Shown here in pieces: positions 7,930 through 15,947 of a stretch of DNA of 28,636 bases. This DNA comes from Oscillospiraceae bacterium (GTDB taxonomy: Bacteria; Bacillota; Clostridia; Oscillospirales; Ruminococcaceae). Where the stretch lies: NCBI GenBank assembly GCA_016303235.1, contig JAEDMB010000005.1:1-28636 (forward strand), given 5' to 3'. The notes beneath the pieces were generated by a model, which did no database searches, was not told where the DNA came from, and saw nothing but the letters and a program-made list of their open reading frames with translations. The translations under genes and the position numbers were made by a program. Within the stretch, counting starts at the first letter, position 1; each line of letters opens with the position of its first letter.

Positions 7930-8712
7930 ATGGCAAGACTTTATCCCCTTTTCAGTTCAAGTCAGGGAAATTCAGTTTTTATCGGTACTGAAAAGGGAGG
8001 TATTCTGATAGATGCGGGAGTAAGCTGTAAAAAGCTCTGCGATGCTCTTAAAGCTAACAGGCTTGCTCCCGATTCCGTAAAGGCAATATTTGTTACTCAT
8101 GAGCATGGCGACCATGTAAAGGGTCTTAAGGTATTCGGTTCAAAAATAAGATGTCCCATATACGGCAGACGTGAAACACTTGAATTTCTTATACACAATG
8201 ATAAAATATCTGCTGATTCTCCCGTACTTGAAATTCAGAAAAGTGTATGCATATGCGGAATGGAAATAACAGCTTTTGACACTCCGCATGATGCCGTGCA
8301 TAGTTGCGGTTACAGAATACATACTGCCGATGACAAGCATTGTGCCGTATGTACTGACTTAGGGCATATATCTCCTGAAGTTGATAACGCTCTGACAGGT
8401 TGCAGGCTTGTATTTCTTGAATCAAATTATGATGAAAGAATGTTACGCATGGGAGACTATCCTCTTGCATTAAAACAGCGTATACTTTCTATGAACGGTC
8501 ACTTGTCAAATGATGACTGTGCATTTCAGATAAGAAAACTCATCAGAACAGGTACAAGATATTTTGTATTGGGTCATTTAAGCCCCGAAAATAATCGCCC
8601 TGAAATCGCTGACAGAACTATTCAGCTTGCACTTAAAGGATACCGGAGAAATGATGATTATCTTCTTGGAATCGCACCAAAAGAATCTGACGGAGGAGTT
8701 GTAATTTTCTGA
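7930..8712 (+). CDS. WalJ/YycJ-like metallo-beta-lactamase-fold hydrolase
   Basis: 260 residues. The opening LFSSSQGNSVFI...ILIDAGVSC is the WalJ (YycJ/VicX) pattern. The metal-binding motif THEHGDH is intact with His57, His59, Asp61 and His62. Further ligands are likely in the HSCGYRI and GHLSNDDCA segments, and in VLGHLSPENN near the end. WalJ proteins are predicted exonucleases or DNA-linked hydrolases, commonly encoded next to walRK or rlmH in Bacillota. No walRK is present here. The ribosome site is weak. It follows cysS by 7 nt and precedes rlmH by 1 nt. Family assignment is firm; substrate is not known. Confidence 0.9.
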   Translation: MARLYPLFSSSQGNSVFIGTEKGGILIDAGVSCKKLCDALKANRLAPDSVKAIFVTHEHGDHVKGLKVFGSKIRCPIYGRRETLEFLIHNDKISADSPVLEIQKSVCICGMEITAFDTPHDAVHSCGYRIHTADDKHCAVCTDLGHISPEVDNALTGCRLVFLESNYDERMLRMGDYPLALKQRILSMNGHLSNDDCAFQIRKLIRTGTRYFVLGHLSPENNRPEIADRTIQLALKGYRRNDDYLLGIAPKESDGGVVIF

Positions 8713-8713
8713 T

Positions 8714-9187
8714 ATGACAATAAATCTTATAGTAATAGGCAGACTTAAAGAAGATTATCTCCGGAATGCCTGTGATGAATATATCAAAAGGCTTTCAAGA
8801 TACTGCAGTTTTGAAATTCATGAGCTTAGCGAATACAGATTAAGTGATAATCCCTCCGAAAAGGAAATAGCTAACGCACTTTCAAAAGAGGCTGAAAATA
8901 TCAGAAAATATGCAAGGGGATATATAATCCCCATGTGTATTGAGGGAAAACAGATTTCAAGCCCTGAACTTTCCGGAACTATACAAAATGCTGTTATATC
9001 GGGAAATAATACAGTTACATTCATAATCGGAAGTTCATTCGGACTTGCTCCTGAAATAAAGGCTATGGGTGATTTTAAGCTTTCAATGTCAAAAATGACT
9101 TTCCCTCATCAGCTTGCAAGGGTTATGCTCCTTGAACAGATTTACAGAGCCTTTCAGATTTCATCGGGCGGAAAATATCACAAATAA
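8714..9187 (+). CDS. rlmH: 23S rRNA pseudouridine-1915 N3-methyltransferase RlmH
   Basis: 157 residues, the standard RlmH size. This SPOUT-fold enzyme methylates pseudouridine 1915 in 23S rRNA helix 69 using S-adenosylmethionine. The family pattern is visible along the whole protein: a short N-terminal strand INLIVIGRLKEDYLR, the SAM-binding knot FIIGSSFGLAPEI, then LSMSKMTFPHQLARVMLLEQIYRAFQI, and the C-terminal YHK. It starts 1 nt after the MBL-fold gene, so they are co-translated. No terminator hairpin is evident before the next promoter at 9215. It may be the last member of the Cys T-box transcript. Confidence 0.97.
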   Translation: MTINLIVIGRLKEDYLRNACDEYIKRLSRYCSFEIHELSEYRLSDNPSEKEIANALSKEAENIRKYARGYIIPMCIEGKQISSPELSGTIQNAVISGNNTVTFIIGSSFGLAPEIKAMGDFKLSMSKMTFPHQLARVMLLEQIYRAFQISSGGKYHK

Positions 9188-9214
9188 TTTGTATATAAAA
9201 CTTTTTTGTTCCTA

Positions 9215-9243
9215 TTGCTATTTTTTAATTTCAGTGATATAAT
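9215..9243 (+). promoter_or_regulatory. Predicted sigma-A promoter for the GH26-GH9 unit
   Basis: TTGCTA at 9215-9220, 17-nt spacer, TATAAT at 9238-9243, preceded by a TG extension (TGATATAAT). A short leader of about 27 nt leads to the AAAGGAG ribosome site of the GH26 gene. No operator dyad was recognised. Confidence 0.65.
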
Positions 9244-9276
9244 ATTCATATATTATTCTGAAAGGAGCATAAATTT

Positions 9277-11163
9277 ATGTGCAGAATTAAAAAAATGATT
9301 AGTGCTTTGACAGCTTCAGCACTTTCATTGACAATGTTTTCCGCAATATCTTCAGCAATAGCTGTCGGTGAAACAGCAAAGGTAGTTTTTTCGTCTGAAT
9401 GTGAGGATTTGAAACTCGCTGACGGTGCAACTGTTGCAACAAAAGTTTACAATGACGAATATCCCGGATTTACAGGTGACGGATTTGTATGGGTTACAAG
9501 CGGAGGCACTATGTCATTCACTGTTGACGCTCCCGAAACAGGTATGTATCGCCTTGTTTCAAGAAGTCTTATGTATCTCGGAAATGAAGGCGAAATCCGT
9601 GAGGGAAGTGTAAGTGTTGAAAGAGCTGACGGAACTTCCTGGAGCAAAACTGTCAAGATTCCTCGCACTTCCGACTGGAACGATTACAGTTTCGGAGATA
9701 TTAAGCTTACTAAGGGCGAAAATACAATCACATTCGGCGGTGGCTGGGGCTATTGCCTTTATGACAGTGTAACCCTGACACAGACTCCTCCTCCGGATTA
9801 CTCGAAAGTAACTGATACACTTGTTGATTCAAAGGCTACTGATGAGGCAAAGGCTCTTATGAAGTATCTCAAGAGTGTCTATGGAAGTCATATAATTTCA
9901 GGTCAGCAGGAAATCTACGGCGGTGGAAATGACGGGGATTCCGAGCTTGAATTTGACTATATTAAAAACACAACAGGAAAAATGCCTGCAATCAGAGGCT
10001 TTGACTTTATGAATTACAATCCTCTTTACGGCTGGGAGGACGGAACTACTGAACGTGCTATTGCATGGGCTAAGGAAAAGAACGGAATTGTTACTGCATC
10101 ATGGCATATAAACGTTCCGATTGATTTTGATAACTATGAAATAGGCGATGCTGTCGACTGGAAACAGTGTACTTATAAGAATTATCAGACATCAAACAGC
10201 ACTTTCAATACAGCAAATATTCTCGTTGAGGACAGCAAGGAAAGAGCATATTTTGAAGAGGCTATGAAAGACCTTGCCGAACAGCTTCTGAAACTTCAGG
10301 AGGCAGGCGTTCCGATAATTTTAAGACCTCTCCACGAGGCACAGGGCAATGAAGGAAATTACAGTGACGGCACTTCATGGTTCTGGTGGGGCGACAGAGG
10401 TCCGGAAGTATACAAGGAACTCTGGAAACTTCTTTATAATACTCTCACTGAAACATATGGACTTCACAATATAATCTGGGAATATAACAGCTATAATTAC
10501 AGCAATTCACCTACATGGTATCCGGGCGATGAATATGTTGACATAGTTGCATACGACAAGTACAACGTTGACTACAACAGAGATGACGGACTTACATCAG
10601 GCCCTAATCTGAGTGCAATTTCAGCTATATACAATTACCTTGTTGAACTTACAGACGGTAAAAAAATGGTTGCAATGGCTGAAAACGATACAATTCCGTC
10701 CGTTGATAACCTTACTGTTGAAAATGCAGGCTGGCTCTATTTCTGCCCGTGGTACGGCGAACACCTTATGAGTGAACGCTATCAGGACGCTGACAACCTT
10801 AATGAAATTTACAACAGTGATTACTGCATAACCCTTGATGAACTTCCGGCAGATTTGTACAAGCTTTCTGATACAGACCCGACAGAACCAACAACTTCAA
10901 CTGAACCTACTACTTCAACAGAACCAACAACTTCAACAACTGTTTCAGATGTTTTGTACGGTGATGTAAATCTTGACGGAAACGTTGATATTGCTGATGC
11001 TGTTGCAGTTGCATCTTATGTAGGTGACGGAGCTAAAAATACACTTTCTGCTGAGGCTCTTAAAAATGCTGATGTTCAGGCTGTCGGAGACGGTGTAACT
11101 GCAAATGATGCTCTTGCAATACAGCAGTATCTTGCAAATGTTGTAAAAGAACTTCCTGTCTGA
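9277..11163 (+). CDS. Cellulosomal GH26 beta-mannanase with CBM35-like domain and dockerin
   Basis: 628 residues, secreted. A signal peptide (basic MCRIKK, hydrophobic core to about residue 29) precedes a carbohydrate-binding module at about 36-170 that resembles CBM35 (ECEDLKLADG, GFTGDGFVWV, TGMYRLVSRS). The GH26 catalytic domain (about 180-530) shows the acid/base Glu354 in ILRPLHEAQGN followed by WFWWGDRG, and the nucleophile Glu469 in VAMAENDTIPS. This is the mannanase pattern. A Thr-rich linker with TEPTTS repeated three times leads to a type I dockerin (about 561-628) with Ca-binding repeats GDVNLDGNVDIAD and DVQAVGDGVTAND. The dockerin would dock the enzyme on a scaffoldin cohesin; none is encoded here. 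Mannan as substrate is inferred from the family; CBM class is less sure. Confidence 0.95.
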   Translation: MCRIKKMISALTASALSLTMFSAISSAIAVGETAKVVFSSECEDLKLADGATVATKVYNDEYPGFTGDGFVWVTSGGTMSFTVDAPETGMYRLVSRSLMYLGNEGEIREGSVSVERADGTSWSKTVKIPRTSDWNDYSFGDIKLTKGENTITFGGGWGYCLYDSVTLTQTPPPDYSKVTDTLVDSKATDEAKALMKYLKSVYGSHIISGQQEIYGGGNDGDSELEFDYIKNTTGKMPAIRGFDFMNYNPLYGWEDGTTERAIAWAKEKNGIVTASWHINVPIDFDNYEIGDAVDWKQCTYKNYQTSNSTFNTANILVEDSKERAYFEEAMKDLAEQLLKLQEAGVPIILRPLHEAQGNEGNYSDGTSWFWWGDRGPEVYKELWKLLYNTLTETYGLHNIIWEYNSYNYSNSPTWYPGDEYVDIVAYDKYNVDYNRDDGLTSGPNLSAISAIYNYLVELTDGKKMVAMAENDTIPSVDNLTVENAGWLYFCPWYGEHLMSERYQDADNLNEIYNSDYCITLDELPADLYKLSDTDPTEPTTSTEPTTSTEPTTSTTVSDVLYGDVNLDGNVDIADAVAVASYVGDGAKNTLSAEALKNADVQAVGDGVTANDALAIQQYLANVVKELPV

Positions 11164-11179
11164 TTAAGGAGATACTGCC

Positions 11180-13690
11180 GTGAAAATTAAAAAAATATGT
11201 CAGAAAGTATTGGCTCTTACGGCAGGCGTTGCATTTTGCTTGACTTCAGTTCCTATGTGTTCAACGGCAGGTGAAACATCACCTGCTGTTGACAGCAATT
11301 TTGCAAAAGCCCTGCAGATGTCGCTTTATTTCTATGATGCGAATAAATGCGGATACGGTATAACAGACGGTAATCTTGAATGGCGTGGCGACTGCCATGT
11401 TGAAGATGCAAAAGTACCGCTTAAGCCAATGGGAGAGGATTTTAAGGGAACTAATCTTTCTCAGGAATTTATTGACAAAAACAGGGATATTCTTGACCCT
11501 GACGGCGACGGAACTATTGATGTTTCGGGAGGTATGCATGATGCAGGTGACTGTGTAAAATTCTGTTTGCCAGGAAGTTATGCGGCTTCTACGCTTGGCT
11601 GGGGATATTATGAATTTCGTGATGCATATGTTGATTCCGGTCAGCAGTGGCATATAGAAGATATTCTCCACTGGTTCAATGACTACTATCTGAAATGCAC
11701 ATATTTTGATGAAAACGGCGATATACTTGCATTCTGCTATCAGGTAGGCGAGGGAAATATTGACCATAACTACTGGCTTACTCCGGAACTTCAGAACGAA
11801 AATCTTCTTGACTATGCAAGACCTGCTTATTTCGCAACGGAAGAAACTCCCGCATCTGATATGTGTGCAGGCGTTTCGGCATCACTTGCGGTGAATTATC
11901 TTAATTTCAAGGATACTGAACCCGAATACGCAAAGCAGAGTCTTGATACTGCAATAAAAATGTATGAATTTGCTGTTAAAACCCATACGGAAGAAGATGA
12001 CTGCGTTGTAACAAGTCTCGGATATGACGGCGGATTTTATACATCAAGTTATGATTATGATGAACTTGCGTGGGCAGCGGTATGGCTTTATGAATGTACC
12101 GGAAACTATGACTATATCGAAGATATTATTGCTGTTGATGAAACGGTTACAGGAGATATGGGAGCTCACCCGTATACAGGCTATCTTAAAAGAATCATAA
12201 AGGATACAGGAAACTGCTGGCAGAATATATGGGTACACTGCTGGGATACAGTATGGGGCGGAGTTTTTGCAAAGCTCGCACCTATAACAAATATAAGACG
12301 TGACTGGTATATATTCCGCTGGAATCTTGAATACTGGGCAGGTATGCGACCGGCTGATGCCGAAAATGTTGATTTTGATGTAACAGTAACAGGTCATAAG
12401 TATTTCGGACTTGATGATACACTCTGGAATACAACCATAACGGCTGAAGAAATTGAAAGTCTTTCTGAAGTTGACGGTGCATGGCTTGCTAAAACTCCGG
12501 CAGGCTTTTCAATGCTGAATGAATACGGTTCAGCAAGATATGATACAGCTGCACAGCTTTGTGCATTGGTATATGCTAAGGAAACAGGCGATTATACATT
12601 TGCGGATTGGTCAAAAGGTCAGATGGAATATATAATGGGCGATAACCCTATGAACAGAGCATATATAGTAGGCTATGACCTCGAAAACGGTGCAAGTCAC
12701 CCTCATCACAGAGCCTCACATGGTTCAAAAACTCTCAATATGGACGAACCCGCAGACCAGACTCATGTATTATGGGGTGCATTGGTCGGAGGTCCTGATT
12801 CAGACGACTATCACCGTGATGAAACAAAGGATTATATCTATAACGAAGTTGCTGTTGACTATAATGCCGGATTTGTAGGAGCTTGTGCAGGTCTTTATAA
12901 ATATTACGGCAAGGCAAGAGGCGATGAACCGCTTGAAAACTTCCCTCCGAGTGAGGAGAGTATGAAAGGCGAAATCAATGAATTTTATATAACTGCAAGA
13001 GCTGTTCAGGAAAATACAGCACGTTCACAGATAGAAGTTATGGTGTATAATGATACATCAATACCACCCAGATACGTTGACAATATAAAATGCAGATATT
13101 TCTTTGATATAAGCGAACTTATAAAAGCAGGGCAGACTGTTGACGATGTTCAGGTTGATATATTCTATGATGAGGAAAATGCAAATACTAACGGTGAATC
13201 CTTTGCAACGATTTCAAAGCCTGTCAAGTGGAATGATGACGGAATGTATTACGTTGAAATATCATGGGAAGGCTGTGAATTTTACGGCAAAAGAGTATTC
13301 CATTTCGGACTTATTGCAGATATGGACGAAAATTATGAAACTAACTGGAATCCCGAAAATGATTACAGCCGTCAGGGAATAATTCTTTCAGAAGATGAAC
13401 TTCTGCTTACTGAATATATTCCGGTATATGTTGATGATAAGCTTGTATGGGGCGAAGAACCTCCGTCAGACGGAAATATTCTTTATGGTGATGCAAATCT
13501 TGACGGAAACGTTGATATTGCCGATGCCGTAGCAGTTTCGGCATATGTAGGAGATTCAAAAAATAACAGCCTTGAACCTCAGGGACTTTTAAACGGCGAT
13601 GTTCAGAGCAACGGAAACGGTCTTAATGCGAATGATGCTCTTGCTATTCAGCAGTATCTCGCAAATATTATAAAGGAACTTCCGGTATAA
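11180..13690 (+). CDS. Cellulosomal GH9 endoglucanase with CBM3c-like domain and dockerin, GTG start
   Basis: 836 residues, secreted. A signal peptide occupies about 1-30. The GH9 domain (about 38-580) shows the catalytic base motif DAGD at 121-124 (MHDAGDCVKF), the HPHHRASHG segment and the acid Glu556 in YNEVAVDYNAGF. A CBM3c-type module follows (about 596-750), the combination (theme B1) usual for processive endoglucanases. The C-terminus is a dockerin (about 766-836) ending in the same QQYLANxxKELPV tail as the upstream GH26. Initiation is at GTG 11180 after TAAGGAGA, 16 nt from the GH26 stop and without an intervening terminator, so the two are an operon. Probable substrate is cellulose or another beta-1,4-glucan. 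A terminator-like hairpin follows. Confidence 0.95.
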   Translation: MKIKKICQKVLALTAGVAFCLTSVPMCSTAGETSPAVDSNFAKALQMSLYFYDANKCGYGITDGNLEWRGDCHVEDAKVPLKPMGEDFKGTNLSQEFIDKNRDILDPDGDGTIDVSGGMHDAGDCVKFCLPGSYAASTLGWGYYEFRDAYVDSGQQWHIEDILHWFNDYYLKCTYFDENGDILAFCYQVGEGNIDHNYWLTPELQNENLLDYARPAYFATEETPASDMCAGVSASLAVNYLNFKDTEPEYAKQSLDTAIKMYEFAVKTHTEEDDCVVTSLGYDGGFYTSSYDYDELAWAAVWLYECTGNYDYIEDIIAVDETVTGDMGAHPYTGYLKRIIKDTGNCWQNIWVHCWDTVWGGVFAKLAPITNIRRDWYIFRWNLEYWAGMRPADAENVDFDVTVTGHKYFGLDDTLWNTTITAEEIESLSEVDGAWLAKTPAGFSMLNEYGSARYDTAAQLCALVYAKETGDYTFADWSKGQMEYIMGDNPMNRAYIVGYDLENGASHPHHRASHGSKTLNMDEPADQTHVLWGALVGGPDSDDYHRDETKDYIYNEVAVDYNAGFVGACAGLYKYYGKARGDEPLENFPPSEESMKGEINEFYITARAVQENTARSQIEVMVYNDTSIPPRYVDNIKCRYFFDISELIKAGQTVDDVQVDIFYDEENANTNGESFATISKPVKWNDDGMYYVEISWEGCEFYGKRVFHFGLIADMDENYETNWNPENDYSRQGIILSEDELLLTEYIPVYVDDKLVWGEEPPSDGNILYGDANLDGNVDIADAVAVSAYVGDSKNNSLEPQGLLNGDVQSNGNGLNANDALAIQQYLANIIKELPV

Positions 13691-13700
13691 CAATTTTTAA

Positions 13701-13727
13701 GGGCGGAATTTTTAAAAAATTCCGCCC
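13701..13727 (+). terminator. Hairpin terminator after the GH9 gene
   Basis: A perfect 13-bp dyad: GGGCGGAATTTTT (13701-13713) against AAAAATTCCGCCC (13715-13727). The following tract (GATTTCAT) is a weak T-run, so efficiency is uncertain. It marks the end of the cellulosomal unit 10 nt after the stop. Confidence 0.65.
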
Positions 13728-13753
13728 GATTTCATATAATAGGATATTTTAAT

Positions 13754-14404
13754 ATGCGTGATAAAATTACAATGTTTTTTATTCTTGTATGGGTTATCAT
13801 ATTGATACTATGTCATATGGGTATACGTGCAGATGTATTCACGGCACTGATTCTGATAATATTATGGTGGGTAATAACAATTACAGTCTGTGAAATTACA
13901 TTCCGTCATGACGAAAAGAAACGCAGACAGCGTGAAAAGGAATACCGTGAAAAATATATCTCTGATTTGATTATAGAGGACGCAACATATGGCAGAATGT
14001 ACTTTGAAAAGGATTCTTTAAGAAACTGCATTGAACTTGTTGAAATGAATCTTCCAAAATTCAGAAACGATACTATCGATGAACTTATAATCAATGATTA
14101 TGATGAAAATAAAAAAGATATATATTTCAGAGGTCTTGACTATTTATACAGCAATACAGAAAAAATATCTGATGAACTTTGTAATATGGTAAAAGAATGT
14201 TACGAAAGTGAAGATATAAGCGTAAGCATTGAGGATATAAAAAATCAGATTAGTATTTCTTATATTGATATATCTCTTAACGATAAAGATGAATGTATTA
14301 TTGAACTTTGCGGATATATGAATAATAATATATCAGACCATATTGCTGAACATGGTATTACGGCATGTATAAACTGTACATCAGGCAAATTTGAATATTA
14401 TTAA
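13754..14404 (+). CDS. Unrecognised protein with two N-terminal membrane segments
   Basis: 216 residues, not recognised. Two hydrophobic segments (about 6-25 and 30-48) are separated by a very short loop, so both ends probably face the cytoplasm. A strongly basic stretch (HDEKKRRQREKEYREK) follows. The C-terminal 150 residues are acidic and rich in Ile and Asp, and contain YGRMYFEKDSL and alternating strand-like segments loosely reminiscent of small soluble DUF2004-type folds; that resemblance is weak. AGGA lies 9 nt before ATG. A TATAAT at 13735-13740 sits just 13 nt before the start with no good -35. It stands alone between a terminator and a phosphatase gene. No function is proposed. Confidence 0.75.
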   Translation: MRDKITMFFILVWVIILILCHMGIRADVFTALILIILWWVITITVCEITFRHDEKKRRQREKEYREKYISDLIIEDATYGRMYFEKDSLRNCIELVEMNLPKFRNDTIDELIINDYDENKKDIYFRGLDYLYSNTEKISDELCNMVKECYESEDISVSIEDIKNQISISYIDISLNDKDECIIELCGYMNNNISDHIAEHGITACINCTSGKFEYY

Positions 14405-14434
14405 GGATAGTAATTTAAGAAAGGAAACTGAAAA

Positions 14435-15136
14435 ATGAAACTTATTATCATAAGACACGGCGACCCCGATTATACTGTCGATTCTCTTACTCCGACAGGC
14501 TGGAAAGAGGCTGAACTGCTTTCAGAAAGAATTTCCGGTATGAATATAAAAAATTTTTACGTTTCACCGCTTGGGCGTGCAAAGGATACGGCATCATGTA
14601 CTCTTAAAAAGTGCGGACGCACTGCAAAGGTTCTTGAATGGTTGAGGGAATTTGATATAAAAATAGATGACCGCCCTGTAACATGGGATATGCTCCCTGC
14701 CGAATGGACAGCCGTTCCGGAATACTATGATAAAAATAAATGGTATGAAGCTCCGGATATGAAAAATGCTGGAATGAAATCCGGCATAGATGAAGTAAAT
14801 AACGGTCTTGATGAAATTCTTGAAAATCATGGATATAAGCGTGAGGGAAATATATACAATGCAGTAAATCCTAATGAAGATACTGTTGTATTTTTCTGTC
14901 ATTTCGGAGTTCAGTGCGTTATGCTCGGTCATCTTCTGGGAATATCGCCCATGGTATTATGGCATGGATTTATAGCACCGCCTGCATCTGTAACAACTTT
15001 GATTACTGAAGAAAGACGTGAGGGAACTGCATATTTCAGATTAAATTCATTCGGAGACACTTCACATCTTGAAAAACCGTCATTTGCGGGGAGATTCTGT
15101 GAAATGTATTCAAACAAAAATCAGCGTCATGACTGA
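14435..15136 (+). CDS. Histidine phosphatase family protein
   Basis: 233 residues. The phosphoglycerate-mutase-like (histidine phosphatase) fold is shown by LIIIRHGDPDYT at the N-terminus with catalytic His8, the SPLGRAKDTA segment, and the second His156 in FFCHFGVQ. These proteins hydrolyse phosphate esters through a phosphohistidine intermediate. The middle (about 60-140) contains an insertion with REFDIKIDDRPVTWDMLP, so the substrate is not obvious; alpha-ribazole phosphatase or a general sugar-phosphate phosphatase cannot be separated. AGAAAGGAAA precedes the ATG. It is convergent with the small Cys-rich peptide gene. Confidence 0.9.
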   Translation: MKLIIIRHGDPDYTVDSLTPTGWKEAELLSERISGMNIKNFYVSPLGRAKDTASCTLKKCGRTAKVLEWLREFDIKIDDRPVTWDMLPAEWTAVPEYYDKNKWYEAPDMKNAGMKSGIDEVNNGLDEILENHGYKREGNIYNAVNPNEDTVVFFCHFGVQCVMLGHLLGISPMVLWHGFIAPPASVTTLITEERREGTAYFRLNSFGDTSHLEKPSFAGRFCEMYSNKNQRHD

Positions 15137-15146
15137 AAAAATAATT

Positions 15147-15299
15147 TTATTTCTTCTTTCTGTGGCACTGTCCCGAATAGGGACAGTTTCCGCAGTTACA
15201 TGATGATTTTCCTGATTTTTTGTCCTTAATCATTTTTGCAATAATTATAATAATTACTGCAATAAGCACAGTTGCGGTTATTATAGTACCGATTGACAT
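15147..15299 (-). CDS. FeoB-associated Cys-rich membrane peptide
   Basis: A 50-residue peptide encoded on the minus strand, short enough to be missed by length filters. It begins MSIGTIITATVL with a single membrane helix of about 20 residues rich in Ile, followed by a basic KMIKDKKSGK segment. A cysteine cluster CNCGNCPYSGQC follows, then a basic tail HRKKK. This layout matches the small FeoB-associated Cys-rich membrane proteins usually encoded beside ferrous iron transporter feoB; the cysteines may bind Fe or an iron-sulfur centre. A strong ribosome site (GGGAGGAATT) precedes the ATG. No feoA or feoB is in this window, so it is an orphan copy. It faces away from the YbaK-type gene and toward the phosphatase gene. 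Confidence 0.85.
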   Translation of the reverse strand: MSIGTIITATVLIAVIIIIIAKMIKDKKSGKSSCNCGNCPYSGQCHRKKK

Positions 15300-15328
15300 A
15301 ATTCCTCCCTTATTTTCTGAATTGACGG

Positions 15329-15357
15329 TTGACTTTTATCTTAAAAAACATTATAAT
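15329..15357 (+). promoter_or_regulatory. Predicted sigma-A promoter for the YbaK-type gene
   Basis: TTGACT at 15329-15334, a 17-nt spacer, and TATAAT at 15352-15357. The start lies near 15364, giving a leader of about 28 nt with GAAAGGCGG before the ATG at 15392. Confidence 0.7.
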
Positions 15358-15391
15358 AAATTGAAAAAATGAAAGGCGGTAAATTTTTTTT

Positions 15392-15871
15392 ATGGCAAAA
15401 GAAGTTAAAACAAATGCTATGCGTATTCTTGACAGGCTGAAAATAAAATATACTCTCAATACATATCAGTGCGATGAATTTACAGACGGTATGCAGATTG
15501 CGGATATGCTCGGACAGCCTTATGAAAAAAGCTTTAAAACAATAGTATGCCGTGGGAAAAGCGGTGAATATTTTGTATTTGTACTTCCGGTTGACAAAAG
15601 CATTGACCTTAAAAAAGCATCAAAATCAGTCGGAGAAAAATCGGTTGAGCTTCTTCACGTCAAGGATATAAACAAGGTGACAGGCTATATAAGGGGAGGC
15701 TGTACTCCCATAGGAATGAAAAAGCAGTATAAAACTGTTATACATAACAGTGCTGAAAATTTCAGTGAAATTATTATCAGCGGAGGGCGTATAGGAACAC
15801 AGATAAATATATCTCCTGATGATTTATGCAGAGCCGTAAGCGGAATATTTGAGGATATTGTTGCAGAATAG
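15392..15871 (+). CDS. ybaK: YbaK/EbsC-type Cys-tRNA(Pro) deacylase
   Basis: 159 residues. YbaK-family proteins hydrolyse Cys-tRNA(Pro) mischarged by ProRS. The fold is recognised from TNAMRILDRLKIKY at the N-terminus, the FKTIVCRGKSGEYFVFVLP strand with the conserved Lys (Lys49), VDKSIDLKKASKSVG and the RGGCTPIGMKK turn, followed by the GGRIGTQINISPDDL segment. The length is typical. Transcribed from its own promoter at 15329-15357. The neighbourhood gives no further clue. The family is clear; the exact tRNA substrate within the YbaK/ProX group is inferred. Confidence 0.93.
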   Translation: MAKEVKTNAMRILDRLKIKYTLNTYQCDEFTDGMQIADMLGQPYEKSFKTIVCRGKSGEYFVFVLPVDKSIDLKKASKSVGEKSVELLHVKDINKVTGYIRGGCTPIGMKKQYKTVIHNSAENFSEIIISGGRIGTQINISPDDLCRAVSGIFEDIVAE

Positions 15872-15947
15872 AGTTTTCCGCATTTTTTCACAAAAGCATA
15901 ATATTATATACATAATAAAAGTATAATATATAATAGGATTAATGGAA

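Noticed and set aside
10879..10940. Short tandem repeat as a mobile or CRISPR-like element
   Set aside because: It is a coding TEPTTS linker before the dockerin.
13735..13740. TATAAT as a promoter for the 13754 gene
   Set aside because: It lies 13 nt before the start, leaving no leader, and the position for a -35 falls in the terminator dyad with no match.
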